Source: Brevibacillus invocatus (lineage in GTDB: Bacteria > Bacillota > Bacilli > Brevibacillales > Brevibacillaceae). Taken from it: 64,000 bases of DNA. The notes beneath the pieces are model-generated. The model saw nothing but the letters and a program-made list of their open reading frames with translations. It did not search any database and had not been told where the DNA came from. Where the stretch lies: NCBI RefSeq assembly GCF_003710915.1, contig NZ_RHHR01000028.1:124001-188000 (forward strand). The letters run 5' to 3'. Below are positions 17,404 through 26,517 of the stretch, piece by piece. The position numbers and the translations under genes are program-made. Every line of letters begins with the position of its first letter. Within the stretch, counting starts at the first letter, position 1.

Positions 17404-18218
17404 TAGTGCAGCAGGTATTTTTCTACTTCTGCAGGGTCCTTGATGTGAATGCCAGGATCATCGTACTTGTAGAGCTGGAAGAAGACTTCCTGGTCCATTG
17501 TGCCTGCTTCTGGCAGAGGGAGAATGATCCAAGTCTGGTACTGGTGGATCAAGCGATCTTCCTTGCCGATCCAGAAGGTTGTCTTGATCGTGGATTCATT
17601 CAGGATGTACTTCAGATCAGGGCGGTCTCCCAGCTGCTTTTTCAGAGGTTCAAACAAGGGACTCTGACTCTTCGCCAGCCATTCCGCACCGGTCATTTTC
17701 AATTGAAATACAGCGCTCAATGTCCCGTAAACCTTGTCATCGGGAAGTTGAACCGCTTTGTCCATAAATGGCAGCCAGTCATCAAATCCTGCCAGTACAT
17801 CAAAAGCGAGCGGCTCGTCTCTCGCCGTCACCCAGTAGTCCTTGGCGCGAATGAAGTGCTTGTCATCGATCCGGTAGTATTGATAGGGCTGAGCCGCGAT
17901 GCGCGCATCGACGTTGTAGCCCTTGTCATTGACGACCGCTCCGTTAAACATGCTGGTGACAGATCGGGAGAGAATCATGTTTTTGACATGTCCCTTGTAC
18001 CAGTACTTTTGTGCGTCGGGGTCGGTTTTCGCCTTTTCCAGCGCGTACTGCAGCCATTCTGCTCCTGATTCATTCAGCCCCTCTGTATTTTGAGAGGGAG
18101 TATTGTTGAAATTGGTGGTCGCGAATGTCTTCGTACCTGATTCGTAGGTGCAACCGCCAAGCAGGGCAGCGATGCAGACGGAAGCAAGCAAGGAAAAGAT
18201 TTTTGATTGCTTACGCAT
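17403..18218 (-). CDS. Lipoprotein of unknown function
   Basis: The 271-residue protein has a type II signal peptide with the lipobox LLGGC (Cys23), so it should be anchored on the outer face of the membrane. The mature part carries no motif I can name; segments such as YWYKGHVKNMILSRS and KTTFWIGKEDRLIHQYQTW suggest a beta-rich LolA-like fold, which is inference. AAGGAGG precedes the ATG. Its first 8 bases overlap the end of the FG-GAP membrane protein gene, which implies translational coupling and a joint function. Confidence 0.8.
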   Translation of the reverse strand: MRKQSKIFSLLASVCIAALLGGCTYESGTKTFATTNFNNTPSQNTEGLNESGAEWLQYALEKAKTDPDAQKYWYKGHVKNMILSRSVTSMFNGAVVNDKGYNVDARIAAQPYQYYRIDDKHFIRAKDYWVTARDEPLAFDVLAGFDDWLPFMDKAVQLPDDKVYGTLSAVFQLKMTGAEWLAKSQSPLFEPLKKQLGDRPDLKYILNESTIKTTFWIGKEDRLIHQYQTWIILPLPEAGTMDQEVFFQLYKYDDPGIHIKDPAEVEKYLLH

Positions 18219-19836
18219 GGCGAACCCTCCTTACGATTCCATAGGCCACCAACCCGATAAAAATGGCAATCGTGATTGGAATGACAGGAATATCGTGCTG
18301 TTTGAACACCAGGATGCGGTGTGTGTTGTAAATGGTTCCGATAATCTCGTTTTGCTGGTCGCCATCGATGTCGCCGATTTGCACGTTGATGAGTGGCAGG
18401 TAAATGCGCCAGTTTTCCTTCAAGCCTGCCGGCGTATAGTCAAATCCACTTAAATAACGGCTGTCTGTCGTACTGACCCAGCTTTTCGCTTTGGCGATAA
18501 TTTCAGCCTTGCCATTTCCCACAGCAGCGTAATTGGAGAAACGGAAGCTATCATCGCCGTCCGCGCTTTTCCAGAGGATATCCCACGTTCCTTCAGGAGT
18601 CGGTTTTAAAATGTAGGAAGGCTTGCCTGCCAAAAGCAGCTCATCCACTTGGTCATGATCGATATCGGCCGGGATAAATTCGGCAGTGGCCAGCTCCGCT
18701 TCCTTACGGGTGAGGACGTAGGCTTCCTTAAGTGAACCGTCCGCTTCCACGGTCATGACGCTAATGTGTTGGCCCATGATCATCAGGCCTTCTCGTCCGT
18801 CGGGCAGCATCATGGTCGTCAGTAGCTTGGTAGCGTCAGTAGGGCCGCTAAAAGGCTTGCCATCATAGGTTCCAGTAAGGACTCCATCGATGATGTGCAA
18901 ATCCTTGTAGTTGCGCCCTAGCTCCTGGCGCAAGTCCATGCTACCCTTGTTCTCTGCCAGCTTGTTGGCAATGTTCTCCATATCCAAAAGGAAAGCGCGG
19001 TATGGAGCTGTACCGACTTGCAGCATGGCTTCTGCGTAGTTCTGACGCTGGACGTTGGGAACGAGCTGATCATCCTTCATCGTATAGTAAGGAAAGCCCG
19101 GATAGTCCGTCGGCATCTGCTCACGGATGAGTGCCAGGGTTTCTGGCGAAAGTTCCTTGTTGTCCATCCGAACCAGTTGGCCATCCTGCCAGCGCATGAC
19201 GTACAGGGACACAGGCTCAGGCTGAAGGTGAAGCAGCTTTTCAGCCAAGGCTTTCTTTTCTTCTTCTGTCTCCGGTTTTTCCACGGTCTCCGGTAAAGGC
19301 AGTTCCATTGCATTGCCGTAGGTGACAATCTCCTGTTTGCCATCTCCATCGACATCGTAGAGTGTGATCGGGAAGTAGTCTACCCAGTCACCGTTGTAAA
19401 GGCGATCCGTCTCTTCTGTCACAGTGAAGTGGCTTAAGGCCGTTAAGGTATAGCGGTTGAACGTGACATTGGCAAGCAGGGCGATGATGACCAAGGCACC
19501 TACTGCTTTCCAGTTGAGGCGTCCGTACCATTTGACAAGCAGGCCAATCACGATCACGGCGATCGCTCCGCCGATCAGGATAGCAGCTGTTGTTTTGACA
19601 TCTACGCGTGTTAGCGCACGGTCTAGCAGCAGAAAGCCGATGGTGAAAACCAGAACCTGGCGACGTTCGCTAGGATGGATCAAGAAGTAGAATCCAGCCA
19701 GCAATGGTAGAAAGACAAGCAAGGCGATCCAGGTCAGATCAAGGAATGCCGGCTTGACGAGCAGATGGTAGATCAGAAACAGGGCGATGGCGTATACGGC
19801 CCACCCCAGGCTCTGTACGATTGGATTGCTGCGCAT
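18211..19836 (-). CDS. Membrane protein with extracytoplasmic FG-GAP/VCBS-like domain
   Basis: From ATG 19836 (AAAGGGGGTG upstream) the protein has 541 residues. The first 150 residues contain about five hydrophobic helices. A large exported domain follows with three acidic loops of the FG-GAP/VCBS kind, DVDGDGKQEIV, DIDHDQVDELLL and DIDGDQQNEIIG, which usually bind calcium in beta-propeller blades. A last helix (IPITIAIFIGLVAYGIV) with an RRVRH tail ends the protein. The function is unknown. It starts 4 bases after the O-antigen-ligase-like gene and overlaps the lipoprotein gene, so all three form one operon, and a role in surface polysaccharide handling is plausible. Confidence 0.75.
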   Translation of the reverse strand: MRSNPIVQSLGWAVYAIALFLIYHLLVKPAFLDLTWIALLVFLPLLAGFYFLIHPSERRQVLVFTIGFLLLDRALTRVDVKTTAAILIGGAIAVIVIGLLVKWYGRLNWKAVGALVIIALLANVTFNRYTLTALSHFTVTEETDRLYNGDWVDYFPITLYDVDGDGKQEIVTYGNAMELPLPETVEKPETEEEKKALAEKLLHLQPEPVSLYVMRWQDGQLVRMDNKELSPETLALIREQMPTDYPGFPYYTMKDDQLVPNVQRQNYAEAMLQVGTAPYRAFLLDMENIANKLAENKGSMDLRQELGRNYKDLHIIDGVLTGTYDGKPFSGPTDATKLLTTMMLPDGREGLMIMGQHISVMTVEADGSLKEAYVLTRKEAELATAEFIPADIDHDQVDELLLAGKPSYILKPTPEGTWDILWKSADGDDSFRFSNYAAVGNGKAEIIAKAKSWVSTTDSRYLSGFDYTPAGLKENWRIYLPLINVQIGDIDGDQQNEIIGTIYNTHRILVFKQHDIPVIPITIAIFIGLVAYGIVRRVRHA

Positions 19837-19840
19837 GGAT

Positions 19841-21103
19841 TCACCCCCTTTTTGATTGTGTTTGATCGGCAAGCAGTGCACTGAAAATACCACCAAACAG
19901 CCAGAAGTAGAGAGCCATGAACGGCACCTCGAAAATGTTTTCTACGAAATTGTGCAAAGCGACAGCGAATAGCCCTCCGAACAAGCCTAAGAGTAAGAAA
20001 AAGTGGGGGGAGTTGCGCCACACTTTTACAGCTCTGACTCCGTTTCTCAGCATCATCGTGACAAAAATAAGCAGCAGGGTAATTCCGATCAGACCAAATT
20101 CGGCCAAGCTTTTAAAGAAATAACTGTCGGAGTAGATGGTTCCGAAATGGCGATATCCTACCGCACCGCCATGATGGCCCAGTCCCACACCAAAAAGCGG
20201 CTCGATGCGCATTTTGTCATAAGCATCGCCCCAACGGTCCAGGCGTCCTGCTTGCATACTCGACGCCAGGTACTCCGGCGTAAAAATTCCAAATACACGA
20301 TTTTTCAGTGATCCTAGCATGGGAACGGAATCAGGTACATTGTAGAGTCCAATGACAGCAATAATTCCTGCGAGTACGAGATACAGAGCGATCCGCCTTT
20401 TCCATAGGTAGAAACAGATGAACAGCGAAAACGCGAGAGCGAACCAGGCACCGCGGGATGCAGTCAGCAGCAACGCGAGCAAAGTAACCAGCGTAACGAC
20501 AGCCCAGATCAGCTTTTCCTTACGGCTCGTGGTTTTGAGGAACAGTCCGGTAGCGATCGGTGCAATCAATGCCATGTAGCTGCCGAGCACGTTGGGACTT
20601 GTGACGAAGGAGAAAGCGCGTGTGGTAATGGCTTCGCCTTCCTGTACCCAAGAACCAGGTGTTTCTACGCCAAGCACGACCTGCATCACCCCGTACAAGC
20701 CGGTCAAAAAGCCGACGATGACGAGTCCTTTTAAGAGATTTTCCAGTTGCTCAATGGATTTGAGCAGATAAAATCCAATAAAGAAGGCAATGAGATACTG
20801 ATAGATAGACCGGAAGCCTTCCACACTGGCTTTCCAGTTGGCCATATCCGTCACCATCAGCGCCACCCCGAGTACGAATAACGCAGCCAGTACATGCTTG
20901 ATCCCTGGCATGGCACGCTTTCCTTCCAGATAGGCGAAGAAGGTAAACAACGACAAGACAATCAGTAAAACCTCATCCCAAAAAGACGAAACGACTGGAA
21001 TTGGTAGAATGTTCCGCAACAGGTAATCGATAAGGGGGTAGGCCAATAGCAAGTACAACCAAGTGTTTGATTGTCCTCCCCACTTCAACACGGTATCTCT
21101 CAT
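19841..21103 (-). CDS. O-antigen ligase/polymerase (Wzy/WaaL) family membrane protein
   Basis: The 420-residue protein has 11-12 hydrophobic helices and the Wzy_C segment: TASRGAWFALAFSLFICFYL, then a large outer loop with RLDRWGDAYDKMRIEPLFGVGLGHHGG cut by His and Arg residues typical of the catalytic loop, and the helix GLIGITLLLIFVTMML. Such proteins transfer or polymerise lipid-linked glycans on the outer face of the membrane. AGGAGG lies 12 bases before the ATG. It leads an operon with the FG-GAP protein and the lipoprotein, and is divergent from murJ. Confidence 0.82.
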   Translation of the reverse strand: MRDTVLKWGGQSNTWLYLLLAYPLIDYLLRNILPIPVVSSFWDEVLLIVLSLFTFFAYLEGKRAMPGIKHVLAALFVLGVALMVTDMANWKASVEGFRSIYQYLIAFFIGFYLLKSIEQLENLLKGLVIVGFLTGLYGVMQVVLGVETPGSWVQEGEAITTRAFSFVTSPNVLGSYMALIAPIATGLFLKTTSRKEKLIWAVVTLVTLLALLLTASRGAWFALAFSLFICFYLWKRRIALYLVLAGIIAVIGLYNVPDSVPMLGSLKNRVFGIFTPEYLASSMQAGRLDRWGDAYDKMRIEPLFGVGLGHHGGAVGYRHFGTIYSDSYFFKSLAEFGLIGITLLLIFVTMMLRNGVRAVKVWRNSPHFFLLLGLFGGLFAVALHNFVENIFEVPFMALYFWLFGGIFSALLADQTQSKRG

Positions 21104-21141
21104 TTGATTTGTAGTCCTCCTACGCAGGGATTAACCAACCC

Positions 21142-21171
21142 ATTATAATGAATTTTACAACCTCCAAGCAA
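21142..21171 (-). promoter_or_regulatory. SigA promoter of the O-antigen ligase operon
   Basis: Minus strand TTGCTT (21171-21166), 18-bp spacer, TATAAT (21147-21142). Its -35 lies in the left arm of an inverted repeat shared with the murJ promoter. Confidence 0.7.
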
Positions 21172-21188
21172 GCTGGAAGGGAAAGTGC

Positions 21189-21218
21189 TTGGTAGGACCC
21201 GTAGAAATGAGATATGAT
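21189..21218 (+). promoter_or_regulatory. Probable SigA promoter of murJ
   Basis: TTGGTA (21189-21194), 18-bp spacer, TATGAT (21213-21218). The -35 overlaps TGCTTGG (21186-21192), the mirror of CCAAGCA (21164-21170). Confidence 0.6.
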
Positions 21219-21271
21219 AGCAAGGTATTTTCAAGAAAAAAGAGCTAGACCGAATTAAGGGGATTAGTGAA

Positions 21272-22798
21272 ATGAGTTTGCTCAAAACCGCTTCCATGAT
21301 CGTCGTACTGACGCTGGTTGGAAGACTCCTAGGTTTTTTTCGAAGCGTATACGTGTCCAATTTGTATGGGACAGGGATGGAGGCAGACGCCTTCAACATC
21401 GCGGCGACCATTCCCTTGACGCTCTTTCTCGTCATTCCCGGAGCGATTAATGCGGTCCTGATCCCGACGATGCGCGGTTTGATGGAAAAGGAACAACGCA
21501 CGGATGTGCTATATCACAAAATGCTGGGCATCATTTTGGGTGTTTTTGGTACGGTCGCTCTACTTGGGGTAGTGTTTGCCCATGAAATAGCTGGGATGTT
21601 CGGCTTGACGGGGGCCAAGCTCGACCTGACCGCAGAGATGCTGCAGTGGATGTGGCCGTCTGCAGTCTTCATCGGTTTGACCGGTTTGTGGTCCAGTATG
21701 TGCAATGCCCATCAGCATTTCTTTACCCCGACATTGGGAACCGTTGCCAACGGCGCTATCGTGATTGGCAGCATGTATGTTTTGGTCCCGCTCTACGGTC
21801 CAACGGGTCTGGCGATTGCGACATCGCTCGGCTATCTGGCAGCCATGACCACCATGCTCCCGACACTGCGCCGTTTTGGCTATCAGCATCGCCTCTCTTT
21901 TTCCTATAAAAAAGATGAAGCACTTGCTGGAATGGGGGAGAGAGTGATACCGATCTTGATCGGTGCTGTCGTGGCACAGGCAACCACCTTTTTGGAGCGC
22001 GGCTTCGCAGAATCCGTCGGTACCGGGGTGATCTCAGCATTAGCCAACGCCAATCAGATCGTTCAAATGCCGATGGCGATTTTTGTAGGTGCGTTTACCC
22101 TGCCGCTCTTTCCTTTGCTCGCTACCCACGTGAAGAGGGGAGAGATGGGGGAGATGAAGCACATTCTGCAAAAAGGCCTCGCCTATCTGTTTATCCTATT
22201 AATTCCGGTTACAGTCGGACTTTCGTTGTACGCAGAACCCATCATTCGCCTTGCGTTTGAGCGAGGAGCATTCGACGAACAATCCGTAGCTTTGACCGCT
22301 TGGGCCTTGCCCTTCTATGCACTGGGACTCTATGCGCTGGCTGCGAGAGACTTGCTGACCCGTGCCTTCTATGCGCTGGAAAACACGCGTACACCCGTCA
22401 CCATCGGGGTGGTCGGGATCGGGGTGTACGTGGCTGCAAACTGGCTGTTGATCCCGTCCCTTGAACATGGAGGCATCGCACTGGCACAAGCCGTATCCGC
22501 CTTCAGTCAGGCGCTTCTGCTATTTCTATTGCTTTGGCGGGCTGTTGGAACCCCTGTGAAGTCCAGTTTTTTATGGACGATGGCAAGGACCATTCTGTCG
22601 TGCGGGATTATGGCGGCAGGGATACTGCTGCTAGATCCCATGCTTTCTCAGCTTGCACTCTGGCTGTACCTGATCCTTGGCATCGGCATCGGAATGCTGC
22701 TATACAGTGCATCTCTGGTCCTGATGCGTGAACCGCTCGTAGCGGAATTGCTGCAAAAGGTTTTGAAGCGTGTCACTCCATCCCGTGGGCAGTCGTAA
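21272..22798 (+). CDS. murJ: Lipid II flippase MurJ (MviN family)
   Basis: The 508-residue protein has about 14 hydrophobic helices and the MurJ pattern: MIVVLTLVGRLLGFFRSVYV at the N-terminus, YGTGMEADAFNIAATIPL, and the later GAFDEQSVALTAWALPFYALG segment followed by RDLLTRAFYALENTRTPV. MurJ moves lipid-linked peptidoglycan precursors across the membrane; relatives in polysaccharide loci can move other undecaprenyl-linked glycans. AAGGGG precedes the ATG. The 3' end overlaps the convergent CapK-like gene by 26 bases. A second, SpoVB-type flippase lies at 24.3 kb, so which of the two serves lipid II is open. Confidence 0.88.
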   Translation: MSLLKTASMIVVLTLVGRLLGFFRSVYVSNLYGTGMEADAFNIAATIPLTLFLVIPGAINAVLIPTMRGLMEKEQRTDVLYHKMLGIILGVFGTVALLGVVFAHEIAGMFGLTGAKLDLTAEMLQWMWPSAVFIGLTGLWSSMCNAHQHFFTPTLGTVANGAIVIGSMYVLVPLYGPTGLAIATSLGYLAAMTTMLPTLRRFGYQHRLSFSYKKDEALAGMGERVIPILIGAVVAQATTFLERGFAESVGTGVISALANANQIVQMPMAIFVGAFTLPLFPLLATHVKRGEMGEMKHILQKGLAYLFILLIPVTVGLSLYAEPIIRLAFERGAFDEQSVALTAWALPFYALGLYALAARDLLTRAFYALENTRTPVTIGVVGIGVYVAANWLLIPSLEHGGIALAQAVSAFSQALLLFLLLWRAVGTPVKSSFLWTMARTILSCGIMAAGILLLDPMLSQLALWLYLILGIGIGMLLYSASLVLMREPLVAELLQKVLKRVTPSRGQS

Positions 22799-24149
22799 GC
22801 GGGCACTCCCGAATGGCGTATCGCGTTTTTCCTGAAGCACTCGGCGGAATATGATCGACGTAAGCGACCTGTATGCTGACATCACCTAAAGCGTCGTGAA
22901 TGCCGGCTAAAAGCCGAGTCTCATCAGCAGGCTGATAGGAGCTGGGCTCCTTGACCAGCTTCAGGCTCAGATGATTGGGCTCATGCTGCACGATCTGAAA
23001 CGTCCGAAAGCTGTCCATGTTTCGCACGATGTGGTTAAAGTAGTGGCCGTGCACGAGCCCTCCCTGTTGGGAAATGAACATGTCGTCTTCTCTGCCGTCT
23101 ATCTGCTTCAGCAAGGGGTAGTTGATGCCGCAATCGCAGGTTTGGGTGGAAAGGGCTACAACATCTCCCAGCTGGTAGCGCAGGCGAGGCATGACCGTGT
23201 TGTGCAGGTCCGTTACGAGGACTGCCCCTGCCTCACCAGGATAGAGCGGCAGTCCTGTAGTCGGATCTACAACCTCCAAATAGCAATTCTCGCTAAAGAT
23301 ATGCATATGACCCTTGCGGCACTGGTAGGCGATCATCCCGCCGTCACGAGCACCGTATTCGTTGATGACAGGAGCTAAAAACGCTTCCTCCATCGTTTTG
23401 CGTTGATGTTCGTACAAGCTTTCGGCTGTGGAGACGACGGCTTTTAAAGGGATACCGAGAACAAGACCGCGCTGTTTCAGCATACTGGCAAGCGTGTACA
23501 GTGCCGAGGCGTATCCGTACAAGTAGGTTGGCCGAAAGCGTTGTATCAGCTTCCTATATGTGTCCAGCTGTTTCTCATCCATGTCGTAGGCAGACAAAAT
23601 CAGCCGATTCTTCAGCCAGCGTTCCTTCCAGCGGTGACGGCTTTGTTGCTGCTGATTCAATTCCAGAGGTGAGCCCCAGATCATGACGCATGGATCTCCG
23701 ATGTTGATTCCATGCCAAGAGAGCCCTAGCCAACGAGCTGCTTCATACCGCTCGACAGCAGGGCGATCCAGATAAAAGCGTGTGGGCTCACCGGTAGAAC
23801 CGCCCGTCCTGTTGCCAATGAGCTTGGCCGGGTTTGCATGTCGAGAGAGGTAAGGATCGGGATTCATCCGAAAGCGCGTCTTGTCCAGGATGGGGAGACG
23901 CTGCAAAAAACGCTCGGGCAGGTCGCGATTCGTTTCCCATTCCGCTGCGAATTCCGTGTAAGCCGGAACGTGGCGGACGGCGTGATCGAGCAAACTCGCT
24001 AGCTTCTTTCTTTGACTTTCAAGCAACGCTTCCTTCTCCAAGCTTTGTGCTAGCAGCATTTCAGACATGTATTGACGTGTACGGTTCTCCTTGAATGTTT
24101 CCATCAGTGGCCACTGTATACGGCGAATCCAAAAACCGGTTGCAGGCAC
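22773..24149 (-). CDS. CapK/PaaK-like adenylate-forming enzyme
   Basis: About 458 residues with the phenylacetate-CoA-ligase-like (CapK) pattern: the ATP loop TGGSTGEPTRFYL (near residue 115), YGYASALYTLASML, NEYGARDGGMIAYQC, and RLRYQLGDVVALS followed by a Cys pair CDCG and DGREDDMF. These enzymes adenylate a carboxylic acid; members in capsule or wall loci have unproven substrates. The ATG at 24155 sits only one base after AAGGTGG, so the GTG at 24149 with 7-base spacing is preferred. Its 3' end is antisense to the last 26 bases of murJ. Confidence 0.78.
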   Translation of the reverse strand: MPATGFWIRRIQWPLMETFKENRTRQYMSEMLLAQSLEKEALLESQRKKLASLLDHAVRHVPAYTEFAAEWETNRDLPERFLQRLPILDKTRFRMNPDPYLSRHANPAKLIGNRTGGSTGEPTRFYLDRPAVERYEAARWLGLSWHGINIGDPCVMIWGSPLELNQQQQSRHRWKERWLKNRLILSAYDMDEKQLDTYRKLIQRFRPTYLYGYASALYTLASMLKQRGLVLGIPLKAVVSTAESLYEHQRKTMEEAFLAPVINEYGARDGGMIAYQCRKGHMHIFSENCYLEVVDPTTGLPLYPGEAGAVLVTDLHNTVMPRLRYQLGDVVALSTQTCDCGINYPLLKQIDGREDDMFISQQGGLVHGHYFNHIVRNMDSFRTFQIVQHEPNHLSLKLVKEPSSYQPADETRLLAGIHDALGDVSIQVAYVDHIPPSASGKTRYAIRECPLTTAHGME

Positions 24150-24333
24150 GACCATTCCACCTTGTCAGGCAGACGATTCAAAGAAGTCGTTGGAATCTGT
24201 TTTTCACCAGTATTCCTGCCGAATTGCATCGTTATACCTGTTTGCTGGAACGGGAAAATGATAGTAGGATAGAGAGTGGATTCATGCCAGTTGGGAGACC
24301 CCCAAGTCCGGGACGTGAACAAAGGAGTTACCC

Positions 24334-25971
24334 ATGTTGAAAAAAAGCCATTTCCTCGCTGGTGCGTTGATACTCGCTATAGCAGGAGTTTTATCTAAAA
24401 TTATCGGGATGTTTTATCGGATTCCTCTGCAGGAGATAGTCGGTGACAGTGGTCTTGGACTCTATCAGGAAGTCTATCCGCTCTACCTGACCTTCCTCGT
24501 GCTGGCAACGGCAGGAGTGCCTGTAGCGCTGTCCAGAGTGATTGCTGAAGCTTTGGCAGAGGGCAAGAAAGGCGCTGTCGGACAAATTCTGGCACGAAGC
24601 ATGGTCATGATGGGCGGGATCGGGATTGTCCTGTTCGCGATTTTATACGCCAGCTCACCCCTGATTGCCAAGCTGATGGGAAACCCGCATCTGATCGAAC
24701 CGATCCGTGCTATATCCCTATCCTTATTGTTTGTGCCGCTCATTGCGGTGATTCGAGGCTTCTTTTACGGACATCAGAAAATGATGTATGTCGGGCTGTC
24801 CCAGATTGTCGAACAGACTTTGCGGGTAGCTTTTATCCTCATAGCCTCTCTTTACCTGGTCCGTTTGGGAGAAGATACGGACACGGTGATTACCGGCGTC
24901 AACTTCGGTACAATGATCAGCACGTTTTTAAGTCTGGGTTTCCTGGCTTTTCTCATGTGGCTGCACAACCGGAAAAACTCCGTTTTTGCCGGCGGACAGT
25001 GGAATCGTCTGGACTGGTGGTATGATCGAGCCTTCTTTTCGACGATGTGGCGAATCGCTTGGCCGATATGCCTGAGCGCGCTGGTGATTCCGATCTTCAG
25101 CTTGACGGATTCTTTCCTAGCAATTAACATCTTCCGTTACATCTGGCATGTAGATGGTCTGACGGCGGATACCTGGTTTGGCATTTACAGCCGTGGTGGC
25201 CCTTTACTACAGATGGCAAGCCTCTTCGGGTCCTCGATTGCTCTTTCCATCGTGCCAGCCATTGCAGAAGCAAAGAGGCAAGGGGATGAAGAGCGGGTCA
25301 CGACTCTGACAAAGCTGTCCCTCCGCTTTGCCTGGCTGATCGGCTTGCCAGCTGGCCTCGGTCTGACAGCGGTAGCAGAGGGTGCCAATCTGGCGTTGTA
25401 TGGGGATGCAGAAGGCACGCGAGCGATGGCGATTCTGGGTGTCACTGCAATCCCGCTGTCGCTATTGCTTGCGACCAATGGAATCCTGCAAGGAGTGGGC
25501 AAAGAAAAAATTCCGGCACGCCACCTGATGTACGGGGTACTCGTCAAAATTGCTGCGACGCTGCTGTTCACATCGTGGTTTGGGATGGAAGGTCTTTCGC
25601 TCTCCTGGCTGTGTGCGACGGCATTCGTCTGCATCCTGAATATGCGCACGATCAGTCGTCTTGTCTACGTACCCATTCACTGGCGCTTTGACACGCTCTA
25701 CCCGCTCCTTGTCGCCAATCTGATGCTGGTATTGGCGTGGGGTACGACGGAAGGAGTCGGATATTTGCTAGGCTGGAATGACAAGCTGCGCCTGCTGGGG
25801 GCAGCGGAAACCGTAGCTGGCGTTGCAGTCGGAATGATTGTCTATCTTGGACTGCTGTTGTTGATACCACTTATCGATGACAAGGAGCTGGATTGGTTGC
25901 CCGGCGGCAACAAGCTGCGAACGTTTATGAATATGATTCGGAAAAAACAGGCGTCCTCCAAGTCACAGTAA
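24334..25971 (+). CDS. Polysaccharide flippase, SpoVB/YtgP family (MOP superfamily)
   Basis: The 545-residue protein has about 14 hydrophobic helices. The start LAGALILAIAGVLSKIIGMFYRIPL followed by GLGLYQEVYPLYL is typical of the SpoVB/YtgP branch. In B. subtilis this branch includes YtgP (a lipid II flippase) and SpoVB, which acts in spore cortex formation; other members export wall polysaccharides. AAAGGAG precedes the ATG. Position between CapK-like and methyltransferase/csaB genes supports a polysaccharide exporter role, but this is inference. Confidence 0.85.
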   Translation: MLKKSHFLAGALILAIAGVLSKIIGMFYRIPLQEIVGDSGLGLYQEVYPLYLTFLVLATAGVPVALSRVIAEALAEGKKGAVGQILARSMVMMGGIGIVLFAILYASSPLIAKLMGNPHLIEPIRAISLSLLFVPLIAVIRGFFYGHQKMMYVGLSQIVEQTLRVAFILIASLYLVRLGEDTDTVITGVNFGTMISTFLSLGFLAFLMWLHNRKNSVFAGGQWNRLDWWYDRAFFSTMWRIAWPICLSALVIPIFSLTDSFLAINIFRYIWHVDGLTADTWFGIYSRGGPLLQMASLFGSSIALSIVPAIAEAKRQGDEERVTTLTKLSLRFAWLIGLPAGLGLTAVAEGANLALYGDAEGTRAMAILGVTAIPLSLLLATNGILQGVGKEKIPARHLMYGVLVKIAATLLFTSWFGMEGLSLSWLCATAFVCILNMRTISRLVYVPIHWRFDTLYPLLVANLMLVLAWGTTEGVGYLLGWNDKLRLLGAAETVAGVAVGMIVYLGLLLLIPLIDDKELDWLPGGNKLRTFMNMIRKKQASSKSQ

Positions 25972-25999
25972 AGAAGGATATCCAATACGCAAAAAACAG

Positions 26000-26045
26000 A
26001 AGCCCAACTTCTCAGTAAGTCAAATGAGAAGTTGGGCTTTATTAA
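26000..26045. terminator. Terminator between flippase and PH-like genes
   Basis: AAGCCCAACTTCTCA (26000-26014) and its perfect complement TGAGAAGTTGGGCTT (26025-26039) form a 15-bp stem. It also encodes the last codons of the opposing gene. Confidence 0.92.
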
Positions 26046-26400
26046 CAGGAACAGATAGTATGAACACCCAAGAGTATTGCATACCGGTTCCTGAATTTTC
26101 ACTTTCCATTACAATATGGTCAAATTCATTATCTTTCAAACTCAGGATTACTGCTCGATTGTCATCATGAAAGGATAAGAAATATTTCTTTTCATCAATA
26201 AGGAAATGGCCAGCTTTATAGCCGAGCGAAGTGATGCCCGTTCTTTTTATAGCAGTCCAGGGAAACTGAAAATTTCCCACTTGAACTTCTTCGACCGTAC
26301 TGTAGGGAATGGCTATCTTCCTTCTCAAAGTGGCAACTGCGGTCCAGCCTGAAATATGCAAGAATAAATCTTGATCACCCAGCACAACTTGAACACTCAT
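26020..26400 (-). CDS. Small PH-domain-like protein, unusual C-terminus
   Basis: The 126-residue protein resembles bacterial PH-like domains: IPYSTVEEVQVGNFQFPW, GYKAGHFLIDEKKYFLS and VILSLKDNEFDHIVMESEN. Such small proteins have no fixed role. After about residue 100 the sequence (GTGMQYSWVFILSVPVNKAQ) leaves the expected pattern and its stop codon lies inside the terminator stem, so the original 3' end may have been lost by an indel. GGAGG is seen upstream of the ATG. No membrane helix is convincing. Confidence 0.6.
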   Translation of the reverse strand: MSVQVVLGDQDLFLHISGWTAVATLRRKIAIPYSTVEEVQVGNFQFPWTAIKRTGITSLGYKAGHFLIDEKKYFLSFHDDNRAVILSLKDNEFDHIVMESENSGTGMQYSWVFILSVPVNKAQLLI

Positions 26401-26517
26401 CTATAATCGCCTCCTATTTGTAAATCACTCTATTCGAAAACGGTGTAGTAAAGGTGAATGAAAGGATATCTTCGTTTAAAATCCGTGAAACTGGTTCATG
26501 AGGCTGTTGAAATGCAA

